Part shown: positions 53,951 to 63,315 of the stretch, piece by piece
Position numbering within the stretch: position 1 is the first letter of the stretch
Layout of the letters: every line of letters begins with the position of its first letter
Source: Mesorhizobium_G sp049840935
Lineage (GTDB): Bacteria > Pseudomonadota > Alphaproteobacteria > Rhizobiales > Rhizobiaceae
DNA: 64,000 nt
Assembly: GCA_049840935.1 (NCBI GenBank)
Contig: JASGJA010000004.1
Coordinates: 1 to 64,000, forward strand
Direction: 5' to 3'
Position numbers and translations under genes: made by a program
The notes under the pieces: generated by a model
What the model saw: the letters and a program-made list of their open reading frames with translations, nothing else
Told to the model about the DNA's origin: nothing
Databases searched by the model: none

Positions 53951-54928
53951 CTATGGCAACAGCACCGTTGTGCCGGTGGTTTTCCGATTTTCGAGATCGG
54001 ACTGTGCCTGTCCGGCATCTTTCAGCGCGTAGGTCTGATTGATCTCGATCTTCACCGCGCCGCTTTTCACAACATCGAACAGAGCTGCGGCAGATTTTTC
54101 CAGATCCTCGCGCTTGGCGACATAAGTGAACAGCGTCGGGCGCGTCATGAACAGCGAACCCTTTTGCGACAGAAGCGCGGTGCTGAACGGAGGGATCGGG
54201 CCGGAGGACTGGCCGAAGGTCACGAACATGCCCATCGGGCGCAAGCAATCCAGCGAGCCCATATAGGTGTCCTTTCCGACAAAATCGTAGACGACATCGC
54301 ACATCTTGCCGCCAGTGATCTCACGCACCGCCGCGACGAAATCCGTATCACGGTAGTTGATGACATGATCGAAGCCGTGCGCCTTGGCCAGTGCAATCTT
54401 TTCCGGTGAACTGGCGGTGCCGATAACCGTTGCGCCCAGATGCTTCGCCCATTGGCCAAGGATAAGGCCAACGCCACCAGCCGCCGCGTGGTAAAGCACA
54501 GTGTCGCCCGGCTTCACCTTGAAGGTACGCAGCAGCAGATATTCGGCGGTCATTCCCTTGAGCATCATCGCCGCCGCGTCCTTGTCAGAAATGCCATCGG
54601 GAACATGCACGAGCCGATCAGCCGCGATGATGCGCTGCTCAGCATAGCTGCCAGTGCCGGACACATAGGCCACACGGTCGCCGGGCTTGAGGCCGGTGAC
54701 ATTAGGACCGACAGCCTCGACCACGCCAGCGCCCTCGCCGCCCGGCGTGAACGGCAGGCCACCCGGCGCAGGATAAAGCCCGGTGCGATAATAAATATCG
54801 AGGAAGTTCAGCCCCACGGCGCTCTGGCGGATAAGTGCCTCTCCCTCGCCCGGCTTGCCGACTTCGACGTCTTCGTATTTCAGGACTTCGGGACCACCCG
54901 TTTCGTGGACACGGATTGCTTTGGTCAT
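53951..54928 (-). CDS. qor: NADPH:quinone oxidoreductase (zeta-crystallin type)
   Basis: 325 residues from MTKAIRVHETGGPEVLKYED. The Rossmann motif VLYHAAAGGVGLILGQWAKH (about 145) and the conserved GGEGAGVVEAVG mark the Qor branch of medium-chain dehydrogenases; zinc ligands are absent. It reduces quinones with NADPH. It lies just before pcs on the same strand with an 18-base gap. Confidence 0.9.
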   Translation of the reverse strand: MTKAIRVHETGGPEVLKYEDVEVGKPGEGEALIRQSAVGLNFLDIYYRTGLYPAPGGLPFTPGGEGAGVVEAVGPNVTGLKPGDRVAYVSGTGSYAEQRIIAADRLVHVPDGISDKDAAAMMLKGMTAEYLLLRTFKVKPGDTVLYHAAAGGVGLILGQWAKHLGATVIGTASSPEKIALAKAHGFDHVINYRDTDFVAAVREITGGKMCDVVYDFVGKDTYMGSLDCLRPMGMFVTFGQSSGPIPPFSTALLSQKGSLFMTRPTLFTYVAKREDLEKSAAALFDVVKSGAVKIEINQTYALKDAGQAQSDLENRKTTGTTVLLP

Positions 54929-54946
54929 GGGAAACTCCAATGATTC

Positions 54947-55792
54947 TTACAGCGTGGTAGCCGTTTTCTTCGCGCCAAGCTTGGGGAAGAATTGCAGCAC
55001 TGCGCCAATACAGAACAGATAGAGACTGGCGACGGTAATGCCAGTCTTGGTGAAAATATCGACATGTTCGCCCAGCACGCCGATCTGGTTATAGAACTGC
55101 GCCATAGCGGACTGTGCAAGCGCAAGCATTCCGAACACGCACCATGCAATGGTGACGCCGAGATTTATAGGGCGCAGGCGTTCAACGCGCACCGGATGCA
55201 AGAAATTGATCGGCACAAAGGTGAGAATGCCGCAAATAAGCACCGTGGCGAAGGCGACCCACGGCCCCGGTTCGATGACATAGAGCGTGAACACAACCAT
55301 GTTCCAGACAACCGGAAAGCCTTTGAAGAAGTTCTCCTTCGTCTTCATGCCGGTGTCAGCGTAGTAGATCGCGCTGGAAACGACGATGATCGCCGCTGAC
55401 AGGAACGAAAGCCCCTCGCCCATGAAACCGCGCTGATAGAGCGCGAATGCGGGGATTATCACGTAGGTCACGTAGTCGATAATGTTGTCGAGGAGTTCGC
55501 CCGACCATGTGGGCAGCACTTCCTTGACTTCCAGTTTGCGGGCGATCGGGCCATCGATGCCGTCCACCAGCAGCGCAAGACCAAGCCACCAGAACATCGC
55601 GGTCCAACGTTCCTCGCTCGCCGCGACAAGTGAGAGGAAGGCCAGAAACGAGCCGGAAGCAGTGAGGCAATGCACCAGAAAGGCGCGCGCCTGCGGCCAC
55701 GTGACTTGCTTCTTTGGCTTGGGAATGCGGGCGACGAGCTTCTTTGCCGCCAACTTTGCTCTCGGCTGCCTGTTCTTCACGGGCAGCGCCAA
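54947..55792 (-). CDS. pcs: phosphatidylcholine synthase
   Basis: 281 residues. The CDP-alcohol phosphotransferase motif is present in its Pcs form (DGIDGPIARKL, then GELLDNIIDYVTYV, giving G-x3-D-x3-D). About eight membrane helices. It makes phosphatidylcholine directly from CDP-diacylglycerol and choline, a pathway typical of Rhizobiales including Brucella. The basic N-terminal 35 residues may be an over-long start. Confidence 0.92.
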   Translation of the reverse strand: MALPVKNRQPRAKLAAKKLVARIPKPKKQVTWPQARAFLVHCLTASGSFLAFLSLVAASEERWTAMFWWLGLALLVDGIDGPIARKLEVKEVLPTWSGELLDNIIDYVTYVIIPAFALYQRGFMGEGLSFLSAAIIVVSSAIYYADTGMKTKENFFKGFPVVWNMVVFTLYVIEPGPWVAFATVLICGILTFVPINFLHPVRVERLRPINLGVTIAWCVFGMLALAQSAMAQFYNQIGVLGEHVDIFTKTGITVASLYLFCIGAVLQFFPKLGAKKTATTL

Positions 55793-56007
55793 TCCAGCCC
55801 AGCGGCCAATACTCCGTCCCGAATAGCCATCATCGTCCCCTCATGGCAGGCACAAATACTATGCCGCATTAATGCGGTACGGAAACAGGGTGATTGACGT
55901 TTCTTGCATTGATCCACGGCAAACGACGATGAAACTCAATTCATGAGCCGAAAAGACGCAATGGCAGGCGCTTCACAGCATGTGGGACTTCGTGGCAAAC
56001 ACAATGC

Positions 56008-57222
56008 ATGACCATGGCGAATAGCGAAAGCTCAATCATTGTTGCAGGCACCGGACCGGCGGGGCTGATTGCAGCGCTGGCATTGGCTCGCAAGGGATTT
56101 GCGATTTCTCTGGTGGGGCCGCGCATCAATGAAGCGGACCGGCGCACGACAGCGCTGATGGTGCCTTCACTGCAATTTCTCGAAGGTCTGGGCGTGCTGG
56201 ACACGTTGAAAGCGGAAGCTGCGCCGCTCGTGAAAATGCGGATCGTGGACGCCACGGACAGGCTGATCCGCGCGCCGGTCGTGACGTTCAGCGCAGGCGA
56301 AATCGGCGAACCTTATTTCGGCCTGAACATTGGCAACAAGACGCTGAACGCGGCGCTCGACCGGGCGGTGCGGGCCGAAAGCGCTATCCACCGGCACGAA
56401 ACGCTGGTTGAGCAATGGACACTGGCGGCCAATAGCGTGATGGCACGGCTGGCGAACGGCGGCCAGTTGACCGCAAAACTGGTTGTGGCGGCCGATGGCC
56501 GATCTTCTCCCGCACGCGAAGCGGCTGGCATTTCGATTTCAACGACGCGACTGCCGCAATCGGCGCTGGTTTTGAACTTCGCGCATGGCCGTCCGCACGG
56601 TTCGATTTCGACGGAGTTCCACACGCAGACAGGCCCCTTTACGCAGGTGCCGCTCAAGGGTGACAGGTCGAGTCTCGTTTGGGTGGTGCAACCGCAGCAG
56701 GCAGATGAGCTGATGGCGCTGGATGACGCGGCCCTTTCCGCACGCATTGAAGAACGCATGCAATCCATGCTTGGCCGAGTAAGCGTCGAGCCGGGACGGC
56801 AGGTTTATCCGCTTTCCAACGCCACGCCGCGACGGTTTGGGCACAACCGCGTGGCACTGGTTGGCGAAGCGGCTCATATTTTCCCGCCGATCGGTGCGCA
56901 GGGGCTGAACCTCGGCATAAGAGACGTTCGCGATCTGATTGATATTGTTGCGAATAATGCCGACGATCTGGGCGCAGAGGCGAAGCTGAGCGCATATGAC
57001 CGCAAGCGCAGGCCGGACATCGTGGCGCGCACAACGGCGGTAACGCTGCTCAACAAATCGCTGCTGTCCGGCATGCTTCCATCGCAACTCGCACGCAGCG
57101 TCGGGCTTGGCGTGCTAGGCGGAATAGCGCCACTGCGCGCAATATTCATGCGGGAAGGGCTGCGCCCCGGCAGCGGCTTTTCCGGGTTGTTTTCCGACCT
57201 AAGGGAACAAATCCGGCGGTAA
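56008..57222 (+). CDS. UbiH/COQ6-family FAD-dependent hydroxylase
   Basis: 404 residues. FAD motif IIVAGTGPAGLIAALALARKG (about 10), the DG motif VVAADGRSSPAREAAGI (about 160), and VALVGEAAHIFPPIGAQGLNLGIRD (about 290), which is the UbiH/F/I/Visc signature. It probably hydroxylates a ubiquinone precursor ring. Its 3' end overlaps the convergent AEC-transporter gene by 24 bases. Confidence 0.88.
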   Translation: MTMANSESSIIVAGTGPAGLIAALALARKGFAISLVGPRINEADRRTTALMVPSLQFLEGLGVLDTLKAEAAPLVKMRIVDATDRLIRAPVVTFSAGEIGEPYFGLNIGNKTLNAALDRAVRAESAIHRHETLVEQWTLAANSVMARLANGGQLTAKLVVAADGRSSPAREAAGISISTTRLPQSALVLNFAHGRPHGSISTEFHTQTGPFTQVPLKGDRSSLVWVVQPQQADELMALDDAALSARIEERMQSMLGRVSVEPGRQVYPLSNATPRRFGHNRVALVGEAAHIFPPIGAQGLNLGIRDVRDLIDIVANNADDLGAEAKLSAYDRKRRPDIVARTTAVTLLNKSLLSGMLPSQLARSVGLGVLGGIAPLRAIFMREGLRPGSGFSGLFSDLREQIRR

Positions 57223-58161
57223 GATGCCGCTGCGGATCAAATAAAGCAGCCCCGTTACAGTTCCCACCGATAACACCGTGGTGAGCAGAATGCTGGCGGA
57301 TGCGCGCTGTACCCAGACGCCATATTGCTGCGCGATAACAAACACGTTTGTTGCGGTGGGCAGGCCAGCAAGTAGAACGGCGGCGAACACCCATGTCGGG
57401 TCGAAATTTCCGAGCAGGCTCATCATGACGTAGCAGAGCGCTGGATGCACGACGAGCTTCAGCGCTGCTATCGGTCCGAGTTCCGTCGGAACGCGTTTCA
57501 GTGGACGCAGCGCCAGCGTGACGCCCATTGCGAATAAGGCGCAGGGAGCCGCGGCACGGGCAAGCATGTCGAGCAGACGCGCAACCGGCACCGGCGGATC
57601 GATATGGAAATACGCACCGACGACACCCGCCGCCGTGGCGATGATGAACGGATGCAGCGCGATTTTTTTCACGACACCGAAGGCGACCGTGCCGAAACTG
57701 CCCTTCTCGTCGCCAGCTAGCGCCATCATTGTGGGCGCAATGGCGAAATGCATGATGTTTTCAAAACAGAATATTAGAGCGACAGGCACCGCCGCCTTTT
57801 CGCCAAAGGCCAGCAGCGCGAGCCCCGGACCCATGTAGCCGATATTTCCGTAAGCAGCGGCCAGCCCCTTGATGGTTGATTCAGCGATTTCGCCCCGCGA
57901 CAGCAGCAACGAGCCGATGAACATAATGGCGAATATGATGAAGGTCGAAAAAACAGACGCGAATATATATCGCCACTCGGTAAGTCGCTCGATAGGCGTT
58001 TGCGAAAGAAGCTGGAAGAACAACGCCGGCAAAGCCACATAGATGATGAACAAATTCATCCATCCAAGCGCCTCAAGCGGTTGACGGGTTACGCGCGCAA
58101 AGAAAAAGCCTAGGAAAATCAATCCGAAAAAGGGAAAGACCAAACCAACGAGATCGGACAT
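57199..58161 (-). CDS. AEC-family (auxin efflux carrier) transporter
   Basis: 320 residues with about ten membrane helices in two halves. GLAAAYGNIGYMGPGLALLAF and AVLLAGLPTATNVFVIAQQYG are hallmark segments of the family. Substrates in bacteria are usually small carboxylates. It overlaps the convergent hydroxylase gene by 24 bases. Confidence 0.87.
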   Translation of the reverse strand: MSDLVGLVFPFFGLIFLGFFFARVTRQPLEALGWMNLFIIYVALPALFFQLLSQTPIERLTEWRYIFASVFSTFIIFAIMFIGSLLLSRGEIAESTIKGLAAAYGNIGYMGPGLALLAFGEKAAVPVALIFCFENIMHFAIAPTMMALAGDEKGSFGTVAFGVVKKIALHPFIIATAAGVVGAYFHIDPPVPVARLLDMLARAAAPCALFAMGVTLALRPLKRVPTELGPIAALKLVVHPALCYVMMSLLGNFDPTWVFAAVLLAGLPTATNVFVIAQQYGVWVQRASASILLTTVLSVGTVTGLLYLIRSGILPPDLFP

Positions 58162-58234
58162 TGCTATTTCGGCCTCGATTGGCTGTTACTTGCAAGCTTG
58201 GCAGGACTGCGCCAAATATAAAGCGAGGTATGCC

Positions 58235-58568
58235 ATGACTGACGCCAAGACTGCAAAATTTCGAAATCGGCCAAGTGGTTCGCCACCGCATTTTTCCATT
58301 TCGGGGCGTAATTTTTGACGTCGATCCGCAATTTGCGAACACGGAAGAATGGTACGAGTCCATTCCCGCTGAAGTGCGTCCGCGCAAGGATCAGCCATTT
58401 TATCACCTGCTCGCCGAAAACGCCGAGACTGAATATATCGCCTATGTTTCCGAGCAGAACCTGCTTGATGATTCCAACGGTGATCCCGTGCGGCATCCCC
58501 AGATCAATGAGATGTTCGACGTCACGGCTGATGGAGGGTATGCGCCAAAGCAGGCGCGGAAGCATTAA
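58235..58568 (+). pseudogene. hspQ: heat shock protein HspQ, one-base frameshift near the start
   Basis: MTDAKTAKF is followed by an extra C at 58262, after which EIGQVVRHRIFPFRGVIFDV and WYESIPAEVRPRKDQPFYHL continue in the next frame to the end (DVTADGGYAPKQARKH). Corrected length is about 110 residues, normal for HspQ/YccV hemimethylated-DNA-binding proteins. It modulates Lon and replication-related proteins. The otherwise perfect sequence suggests a sequencing slip; a downstream GTG at 58275 could also start a shortened protein. Confidence 0.85.
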
Positions 58569-58605
58569 GGCGCGCTTGCGGCTCTAATTGGTAAGCCCGA
58601 CGCTG

Positions 58606-58652
58606 CCCCTCATCCGGCTGCCGCCACCTTCTCCCCGTAAACGGGGCGAAGG
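58606..58652. repeat. dispersed intergenic repeat
   Basis: CCCCTCATCCGGCTGCCG followed by CCTTCTCCCCG-TAAA-CGGGGCGAAGG, an 11-base hairpin with a mismatch. The first part matches the palindrome at 35089. Such mosaic elements are widespread between genes in Rhizobiales. Confidence 0.6.
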
Positions 58653-58685
58653 AACTTAACTTTCAACGCAGAAGCCAAAAACAAA

Positions 58686-58707
58686 AAAGCGGGGCAAGCC
58701 CCGCTTT
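58686..58707. terminator. terminator downstream of ialB
   Basis: AAAGCGGGGC (58686-58695) pairs with GCCCCGCTTT (58698-58707) around AA. On the minus strand it ends in a T-run, 24 bases past the ialB stop; it may also serve hspQ. Confidence 0.8.
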
Positions 58708-58730
58708 CGATACGCAAAGGAATGCGGCGA

Positions 58731-59357
58731 TCAGTTCGCCTGCTTTGCCTTATCCTGTTCTTCCTTGAGCTTCTTTGCAAGGTTATCATTGTTCTTAACA
58801 ACGAAGTCCTGAAGCTTCTTCTGGCGGTCTGCAATATCGGACTGCTTGAGCGGCTCGCCATCATAAGCGCCGGTGAAGCCCTGCAGCGAAACCTTCACTG
58901 GGTTGGGCTTATTCTGGAAATTGACCGAGGTAAGCGTCAGAGCAGTGCCCTTCTTGAGGGATGCGACGAGCTGGTCGCTAAGAGCAGTTTCAGCGACGCA
59001 ACGATCCGGGAAGCAGATCATGTAATCGATCTTCTGGGTCTTGCCGCCATCGATCTGGAGGCCAACGCCGGGAGGAATGAGACGAGCGGTAGGCACCGTG
59101 ACCTGAAACACCTTGCGGTTCACCTTGCCCTTAAGCTCGATGAGGCTGATGCCGGTAACGAGCTGGCCGGTGTCAGCGGTCGTGATGTTCTGCACGTTGC
59201 AGACATCCACGTCCTGCTGCTTGGAGCACGCCTTGAACCAGCCCTGCGGGATCTCCGGCTGTTGCTGCTGCGCGGAAGCCGGGGCAACCAGCCAAACCGT
59301 TGCAAGGGCTGCGGCCAATGCCGGCAGGCGGTTAACGGTGATCGAAGCGCGCTTCAT
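58731..59357 (-). CDS. invasion-associated locus B (IalB)-family periplasmic protein
   Basis: 208 residues. The signal is ALAAALATVWLVAPASAQ, then QGWFKACSKQQDVDVCNVQN and MICFPDRCVAETALSD with paired cysteines, typical of IalB proteins. The tail is lysine-rich and helical (LAKKLKEEQDKAKQAN). Named for Bartonella invasion, but widespread in Rhizobiales and not evidence of pathogenicity by itself. Confidence 0.88.
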   Translation of the reverse strand: MKRASITVNRLPALAAALATVWLVAPASAQQQQPEIPQGWFKACSKQQDVDVCNVQNITTADTGQLVTGISLIELKGKVNRKVFQVTVPTARLIPPGVGLQIDGGKTQKIDYMICFPDRCVAETALSDQLVASLKKGTALTLTSVNFQNKPNPVKVSLQGFTGAYDGEPLKQSDIADRQKKLQDFVVKNNDNLAKKLKEEQDKAKQAN

Positions 59358-59570
59358 ATTCGCATTTCCTTCAAACAGATCGCAGATCAAAATAAAAGTC
59401 TGGCGCTACCTGTTGGCCAAATGAGGCAACAGCATGACTTGGCGCGCCTGTTACACTGCATGCGCAATCAAATCCAGCCCATCAAATAATATGAACCCAC
59501 TTTTCCGCGAGTTAGACAGGTTTATGCGCGCATCGTGCTAGATTACGCGCAAATCGCAGCGGAAGGAACA

Positions 59571-61373
59571 ATGCAGGCCACACTCGCAGCTCTGATGACA
59601 GCGCTGGCGCTTTTTTTTGCGCCGATGGTGCAGGCATTCGCCGCGCCGTCGCATGCGATTGCGATGCATGGCCAGCCCGCCTTGCCCGCGGATTTCACCC
59701 ACCTGCCCTATGCGAATCCCGATGCGCCCAAAGGCGGCAAGATAAGCTATGCGTGGCCCGGCACGTTCGACAGCGTGAACCCCTTCATTGTTCAGGGCAG
59801 CGCGGCACGCGGCACGATTGACACGGTTTTCGGCGACTTGGTGTTTGATCGGCTGATGGTGCAGTCGGCGGACGAGCCTTTCACGATGTATCCGCTGCTG
59901 GCCAAAACCATAGAGACGGATGATGCGCGCAGCTTCGTCGAGTTCACGCTGGACGAGCGGGCGAAGTTTTCCGACGGCCAGCCGGTGACGCAGGACGATC
60001 TGATTTTCAGCTTCGAGCTTCTGCGCGACAAAGGCTATCCACGCTATGCGGTGAGCGCCAATAAGGTAGAGAAGGTCGAGAAAATTGGCACGCAAGGCGT
60101 GCGCTTTACGTTCAAGGAACCCGACCGCGAACTGCCCCTTATTCTCGCTCGGCTGCATGTATTGCCGAAGCATCTGATCGATCCAGAGACGTTCGATAAA
60201 TCGACGCTCAAGCCGATGGTTGGCAGCGGACCCTATACGATGGCGGAAATCCGCCCCGGCGACAGCATCATCTTCCGACGCAACCCGGATTACTGGGCGA
60301 AAGACCTGCCCTCCAAGCGAGGCTTCGACAATTATGATGAGATCAAGCTGACCTATTATCGCGACGAAAACGCGATGTTCGAGGCGTTTCGTAAAGGGCT
60401 GGTTGACGTATTCCTTGAGGAAAACAGCGGTCGCTGGAAAAACGAATACGACTTTCCGGCGGCCACGCGCGGCGACGTGCTGAAGGAGACGTTTGAGACG
60501 CGCCTGCCCTCAGGCATGTATGGCATCGTGCTGAACACGCGCCGCCCGATCTTTGCCGACCGAGCGTTGCGGGCCGGACTTACGGAGTTGTTCGATTTTG
60601 AATGGGTTAACCGGAATCTGCTGTCGGCGGCATACAGGCGCACGACAAGCTTCTTCGACAATTCCGAACTTTCCAGCCACGGAATACCGGCGAGCGAGGC
60701 AGAACGCGCGCTGCTTGCGCCATTTCCAGACGCGGTGACACCAGACATCATGGAACATGGCTGGACGCCGCCCGCATCCGACGGCAGCGGTCGCGACCGC
60801 AAATTCCTGCGAGTCGGATTCGATACGCTGGCAGCAGCGGGATACAAGCTTGAAGGCGGGCAGCTGGTCGCGCCGGACGGGCAGCCCGTAAGCTTCGAGA
60901 TCATGCTCAAAGGCAAGGAAGGTGAGCAGCTTGCCGTATCGTGGCAGCAGACGCTGGCGAAACTCGGCATCGAACTTGTGATCCGCTCCGTGGATGCTTC
61001 GCAGTTCCAGCAGCGCCAGATCAACTATGACTATGATGCGTTTTTGTTCAACTATACCGGGTCACTCTCGCCCGGCGTCGAGCAGGTTGGGCGCTGGGGT
61101 TCGGAGACGCGTGACAAGCCGGGCACGTTCAATTTTGCCGGGGTGGCCAACCCGGCGGTGGATGCAATGATCCGCGCCATGCTTCAAGCAAAGACGCGCG
61201 AGGACTTCGTGACCGCCGTGCGCGCTTATGATCGCGTGCTGCTGTCGGGTGCCTATGTGATACCTCTCTATTTCCGACCTGAAAGATGGGTCGCACATTG
61301 GAAACGTATCGACCATCCCGACGTTACGCCCATACAGGGGCCACAACTCCCAACCTGGTGGTATGCCGAATAG
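59571..61373 (+). CDS. family 5 extracellular solute-binding protein (peptide/YejA-like)
   Basis: 600 residues from the ATG with GGAAGGA upstream. The signal is TLAALMTALALFFAPMVQAFA. SBP_bac_5 landmarks are DFTHLPYANPDAPKGGKISY, FDSVNPFIVQGSAARG and SGPYTMAEIRPGDSIIFRRN. The closeness to YejA-type proteins suggests peptide binding. No permease or ATPase gene adjoins it; the next gene is a DsbA-like oxidoreductase. Confidence 0.87.
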   Translation: MQATLAALMTALALFFAPMVQAFAAPSHAIAMHGQPALPADFTHLPYANPDAPKGGKISYAWPGTFDSVNPFIVQGSAARGTIDTVFGDLVFDRLMVQSADEPFTMYPLLAKTIETDDARSFVEFTLDERAKFSDGQPVTQDDLIFSFELLRDKGYPRYAVSANKVEKVEKIGTQGVRFTFKEPDRELPLILARLHVLPKHLIDPETFDKSTLKPMVGSGPYTMAEIRPGDSIIFRRNPDYWAKDLPSKRGFDNYDEIKLTYYRDENAMFEAFRKGLVDVFLEENSGRWKNEYDFPAATRGDVLKETFETRLPSGMYGIVLNTRRPIFADRALRAGLTELFDFEWVNRNLLSAAYRRTTSFFDNSELSSHGIPASEAERALLAPFPDAVTPDIMEHGWTPPASDGSGRDRKFLRVGFDTLAAAGYKLEGGQLVAPDGQPVSFEIMLKGKEGEQLAVSWQQTLAKLGIELVIRSVDASQFQQRQINYDYDAFLFNYTGSLSPGVEQVGRWGSETRDKPGTFNFAGVANPAVDAMIRAMLQAKTREDFVTAVRAYDRVLLSGAYVIPLYFRPERWVAHWKRIDHPDVTPIQGPQLPTWWYAE

Positions 61374-61382
61374 GAGACGCGC

Positions 61383-62048
61383 TTGAGCAATTCCGTGTCG
61401 ATCGATGTTGTATCGGATGTGGTGTGTCCATGGTGTTTCGTGGGCAAGCGCAGGCTGGAGGCCGCAATCGCCTCAGTGCCCGATATTGAAGTGAAGCTGC
61501 GCTGGAGACCGTACCAACTCGACCCGACCATTCCGGCGCAGGGCACGGACCGACGCGAATATATGCTCGGCAAATTTGGCTCCGAAGATCGGATCAAGCA
61601 GATTCACGCCAATATCGTACAGCTCGGCGCTGTCGAAGGCATTTCCTTCGATTTCGATGCAATCAAGGTAGCGCCGAACACGTTGGATGCGCACCGCGTG
61701 ATCCGCTGGGCGGCAGGCGCTGGTGAGGATGTTCAGAACCGGCTCGTCGGGATTTTATTCAGCGCTTATTTCGAGCAGGGCCAGAATATTGGTGATCCGA
61801 CGATCTTGCTGGAAGCCGCGCAGTTAAGCGGGATGGATGTTTCCGTGGTGGAAACGCTGCTGCCGTCCGATGCGGATCGAGAAGCAGTGCAGACGGAAAT
61901 CGCGACGGCCTCTCGCATGGGCATAACCGGCGTGCCATGCTTCCTGCTGGAAGGCAAATATGCCGTGATGGGCGCGCAGGATTCTGCCGTGCTGGCCGAT
62001 GCAATTCGGCAAGTCGCGCAGGAGAAGGCGAATGAGGGTACTGATTAA
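61383..62048 (+). CDS. DsbA-family (FrnE-like) oxidoreductase
   Basis: 221 residues from a TTG with GGAGA upstream that overlaps the end of the previous gene region. The redox motif VVCPWCFVGKRRLEAA (CPWC) and the cis-proline loop ITGVPCFLLEGKYAVMGAQ are present. No signal peptide, so it is likely cytoplasmic, as in FrnE-type proteins. Role: thiol-disulfide exchange, or isomerase of aromatic intermediates as an alternative label. Confidence 0.85.
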   Translation: MSNSVSIDVVSDVVCPWCFVGKRRLEAAIASVPDIEVKLRWRPYQLDPTIPAQGTDRREYMLGKFGSEDRIKQIHANIVQLGAVEGISFDFDAIKVAPNTLDAHRVIRWAAGAGEDVQNRLVGILFSAYFEQGQNIGDPTILLEAAQLSGMDVSVVETLLPSDADREAVQTEIATASRMGITGVPCFLLEGKYAVMGAQDSAVLADAIRQVAQEKANEGTD

Positions 62049-62059
62049 TTCAACCAACT

Positions 62060-62079
62060 TGTAATGTAATATCATTACA
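62060..62079 (+). promoter_or_regulatory. putative Zur box before the CobW-type GTPase gene
   Basis: TGTAATG and CATTACA (62060-62066, 62073-62079) flank TAATAT, giving an inverted repeat close to the GTAATGTAATA-type Zur consensus. It lies 33 bases before the GTPase start. Zur control of CobW/COG0523 genes is common, so zinc-starvation induction is inferred. Confidence 0.7.
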
Positions 62080-62112
62080 CTTATAAGACCTTCGTACCTT
62101 ACGGAGGCAAGA

Positions 62113-63315
62113 ATGAAGCGACTTCCCGTGACTGTTCTTTCCGGCTTTCTAGGAGCAGGAAAGACCACACTTTTGAACCACGTTCTTAACAATCGCGAAG
62201 GACGTCGTGTCGCTGTTATCGTGAATGATATGAGCGAGGTAAACATCGACGCCGCACTTGTGCGCGATGGCGGCGGCAATCTTTCCCGCACGCAGGAACA
62301 GCTTGTCGAAATGACGAATGGCTGCATCTGCTGTACCTTGCGCGAAGACCTGCTGCGCGAGGTGCGCGCGCTGGCGCAGCAGGGCCGATTCGACTATCTG
62401 CTGATTGAAAGCACGGGCATCGCCGAACCACTGCCCGTCGCTACCACGTTCGAGTTTCGTGACGACAACGGCGAAAGCCTGTCCGATGTCGCACGCCTGG
62501 ACACAATGGTCACCGTGGTGGACGCGGCAAATCTGCTGAACAATTATTCGTCGCGCCACTTTTTGCGCGACAGGGGCGAGGTTGCGGGCGAAGGCGACGA
62601 ACGCGCAATTGTCGATCTTCTGGTTGAACAGATCGAATTTGCGGACGTAATCGTACTGAACAAGGTTTCGCTGGCGTCGAATGAAGAGCGAGACACCGCG
62701 CGCAAGATCATTCGTTCGCTCAACCCCGATGCAGAAATAATTGAGACGGATTTCGGCAAAGTACCGCTCGACAATATCTTGAACACCGGACGATTCGATT
62801 TCGAGAAGGCAGAACGCAACCCGCTTTGGTTCAAGGAACTGAACGGCTTCAAGGAGCATGTGCCGGAAACGGAGGAATACGGAATCCGCTCATTCGTGTA
62901 TCGGGAAAGACGGCCTTTCGACCCTCTGAAACTGCATCAATTCGTCAATATGCCGTGGCCCGGCGTGGTGAGGGCGAAAGGATTCTTCTGGCTGGCAACG
63001 CGCCCGCATTATGTTGGAGAATTGAGTCAGGCGGGGCCGCTCGTGCGAACTGAAAAACGAGGACTTTGGTGGTCGTCCGTGCCCAGAAATCGTTGGCCGG
63101 ACCATCCCGAATGGCATATTGCCATGGCTCCCTACCTCGATCCGATGTGGGGAGATCGACGGCAGGAAATCGTGTTCATCGGTTGTGATCCGATGAATGA
63201 AGACGCCATTCGCGCGCAGCTCGATTCTTGCCTCGTGCCGGAAGAAGAGTACCTGCCGGGACACTGGCGCGACTTGGTCGACCCGTTTCCGAGTTGGGAG
63301 ACGCAGGCGGCTTAA
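62113..63315 (+). CDS. CobW/COG0523 GTPase, putative zinc chaperone
   Basis: 400 residues. Walker A SGFLGAGKTTLLNHVLNN (about 9-26), the metal-binding EMTNGCICCTLREDLL (CxCC, about 70-85) and LLIESTGIAEPLPVA (switch). The C-terminal CobW_C domain ends with GCDPMNEDAIRAQLDSC. Relatives under Zur (ZigA/ZagA) move zinc to target enzymes. The preceding Zur-box-like repeat supports this role. The start has ACGGAGGC upstream. Confidence 0.88.
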   Translation: MKRLPVTVLSGFLGAGKTTLLNHVLNNREGRRVAVIVNDMSEVNIDAALVRDGGGNLSRTQEQLVEMTNGCICCTLREDLLREVRALAQQGRFDYLLIESTGIAEPLPVATTFEFRDDNGESLSDVARLDTMVTVVDAANLLNNYSSRHFLRDRGEVAGEGDERAIVDLLVEQIEFADVIVLNKVSLASNEERDTARKIIRSLNPDAEIIETDFGKVPLDNILNTGRFDFEKAERNPLWFKELNGFKEHVPETEEYGIRSFVYRERRPFDPLKLHQFVNMPWPGVVRAKGFFWLATRPHYVGELSQAGPLVRTEKRGLWWSSVPRNRWPDHPEWHIAMAPYLDPMWGDRRQEIVFIGCDPMNEDAIRAQLDSCLVPEEEYLPGHWRDLVDPFPSWETQAA

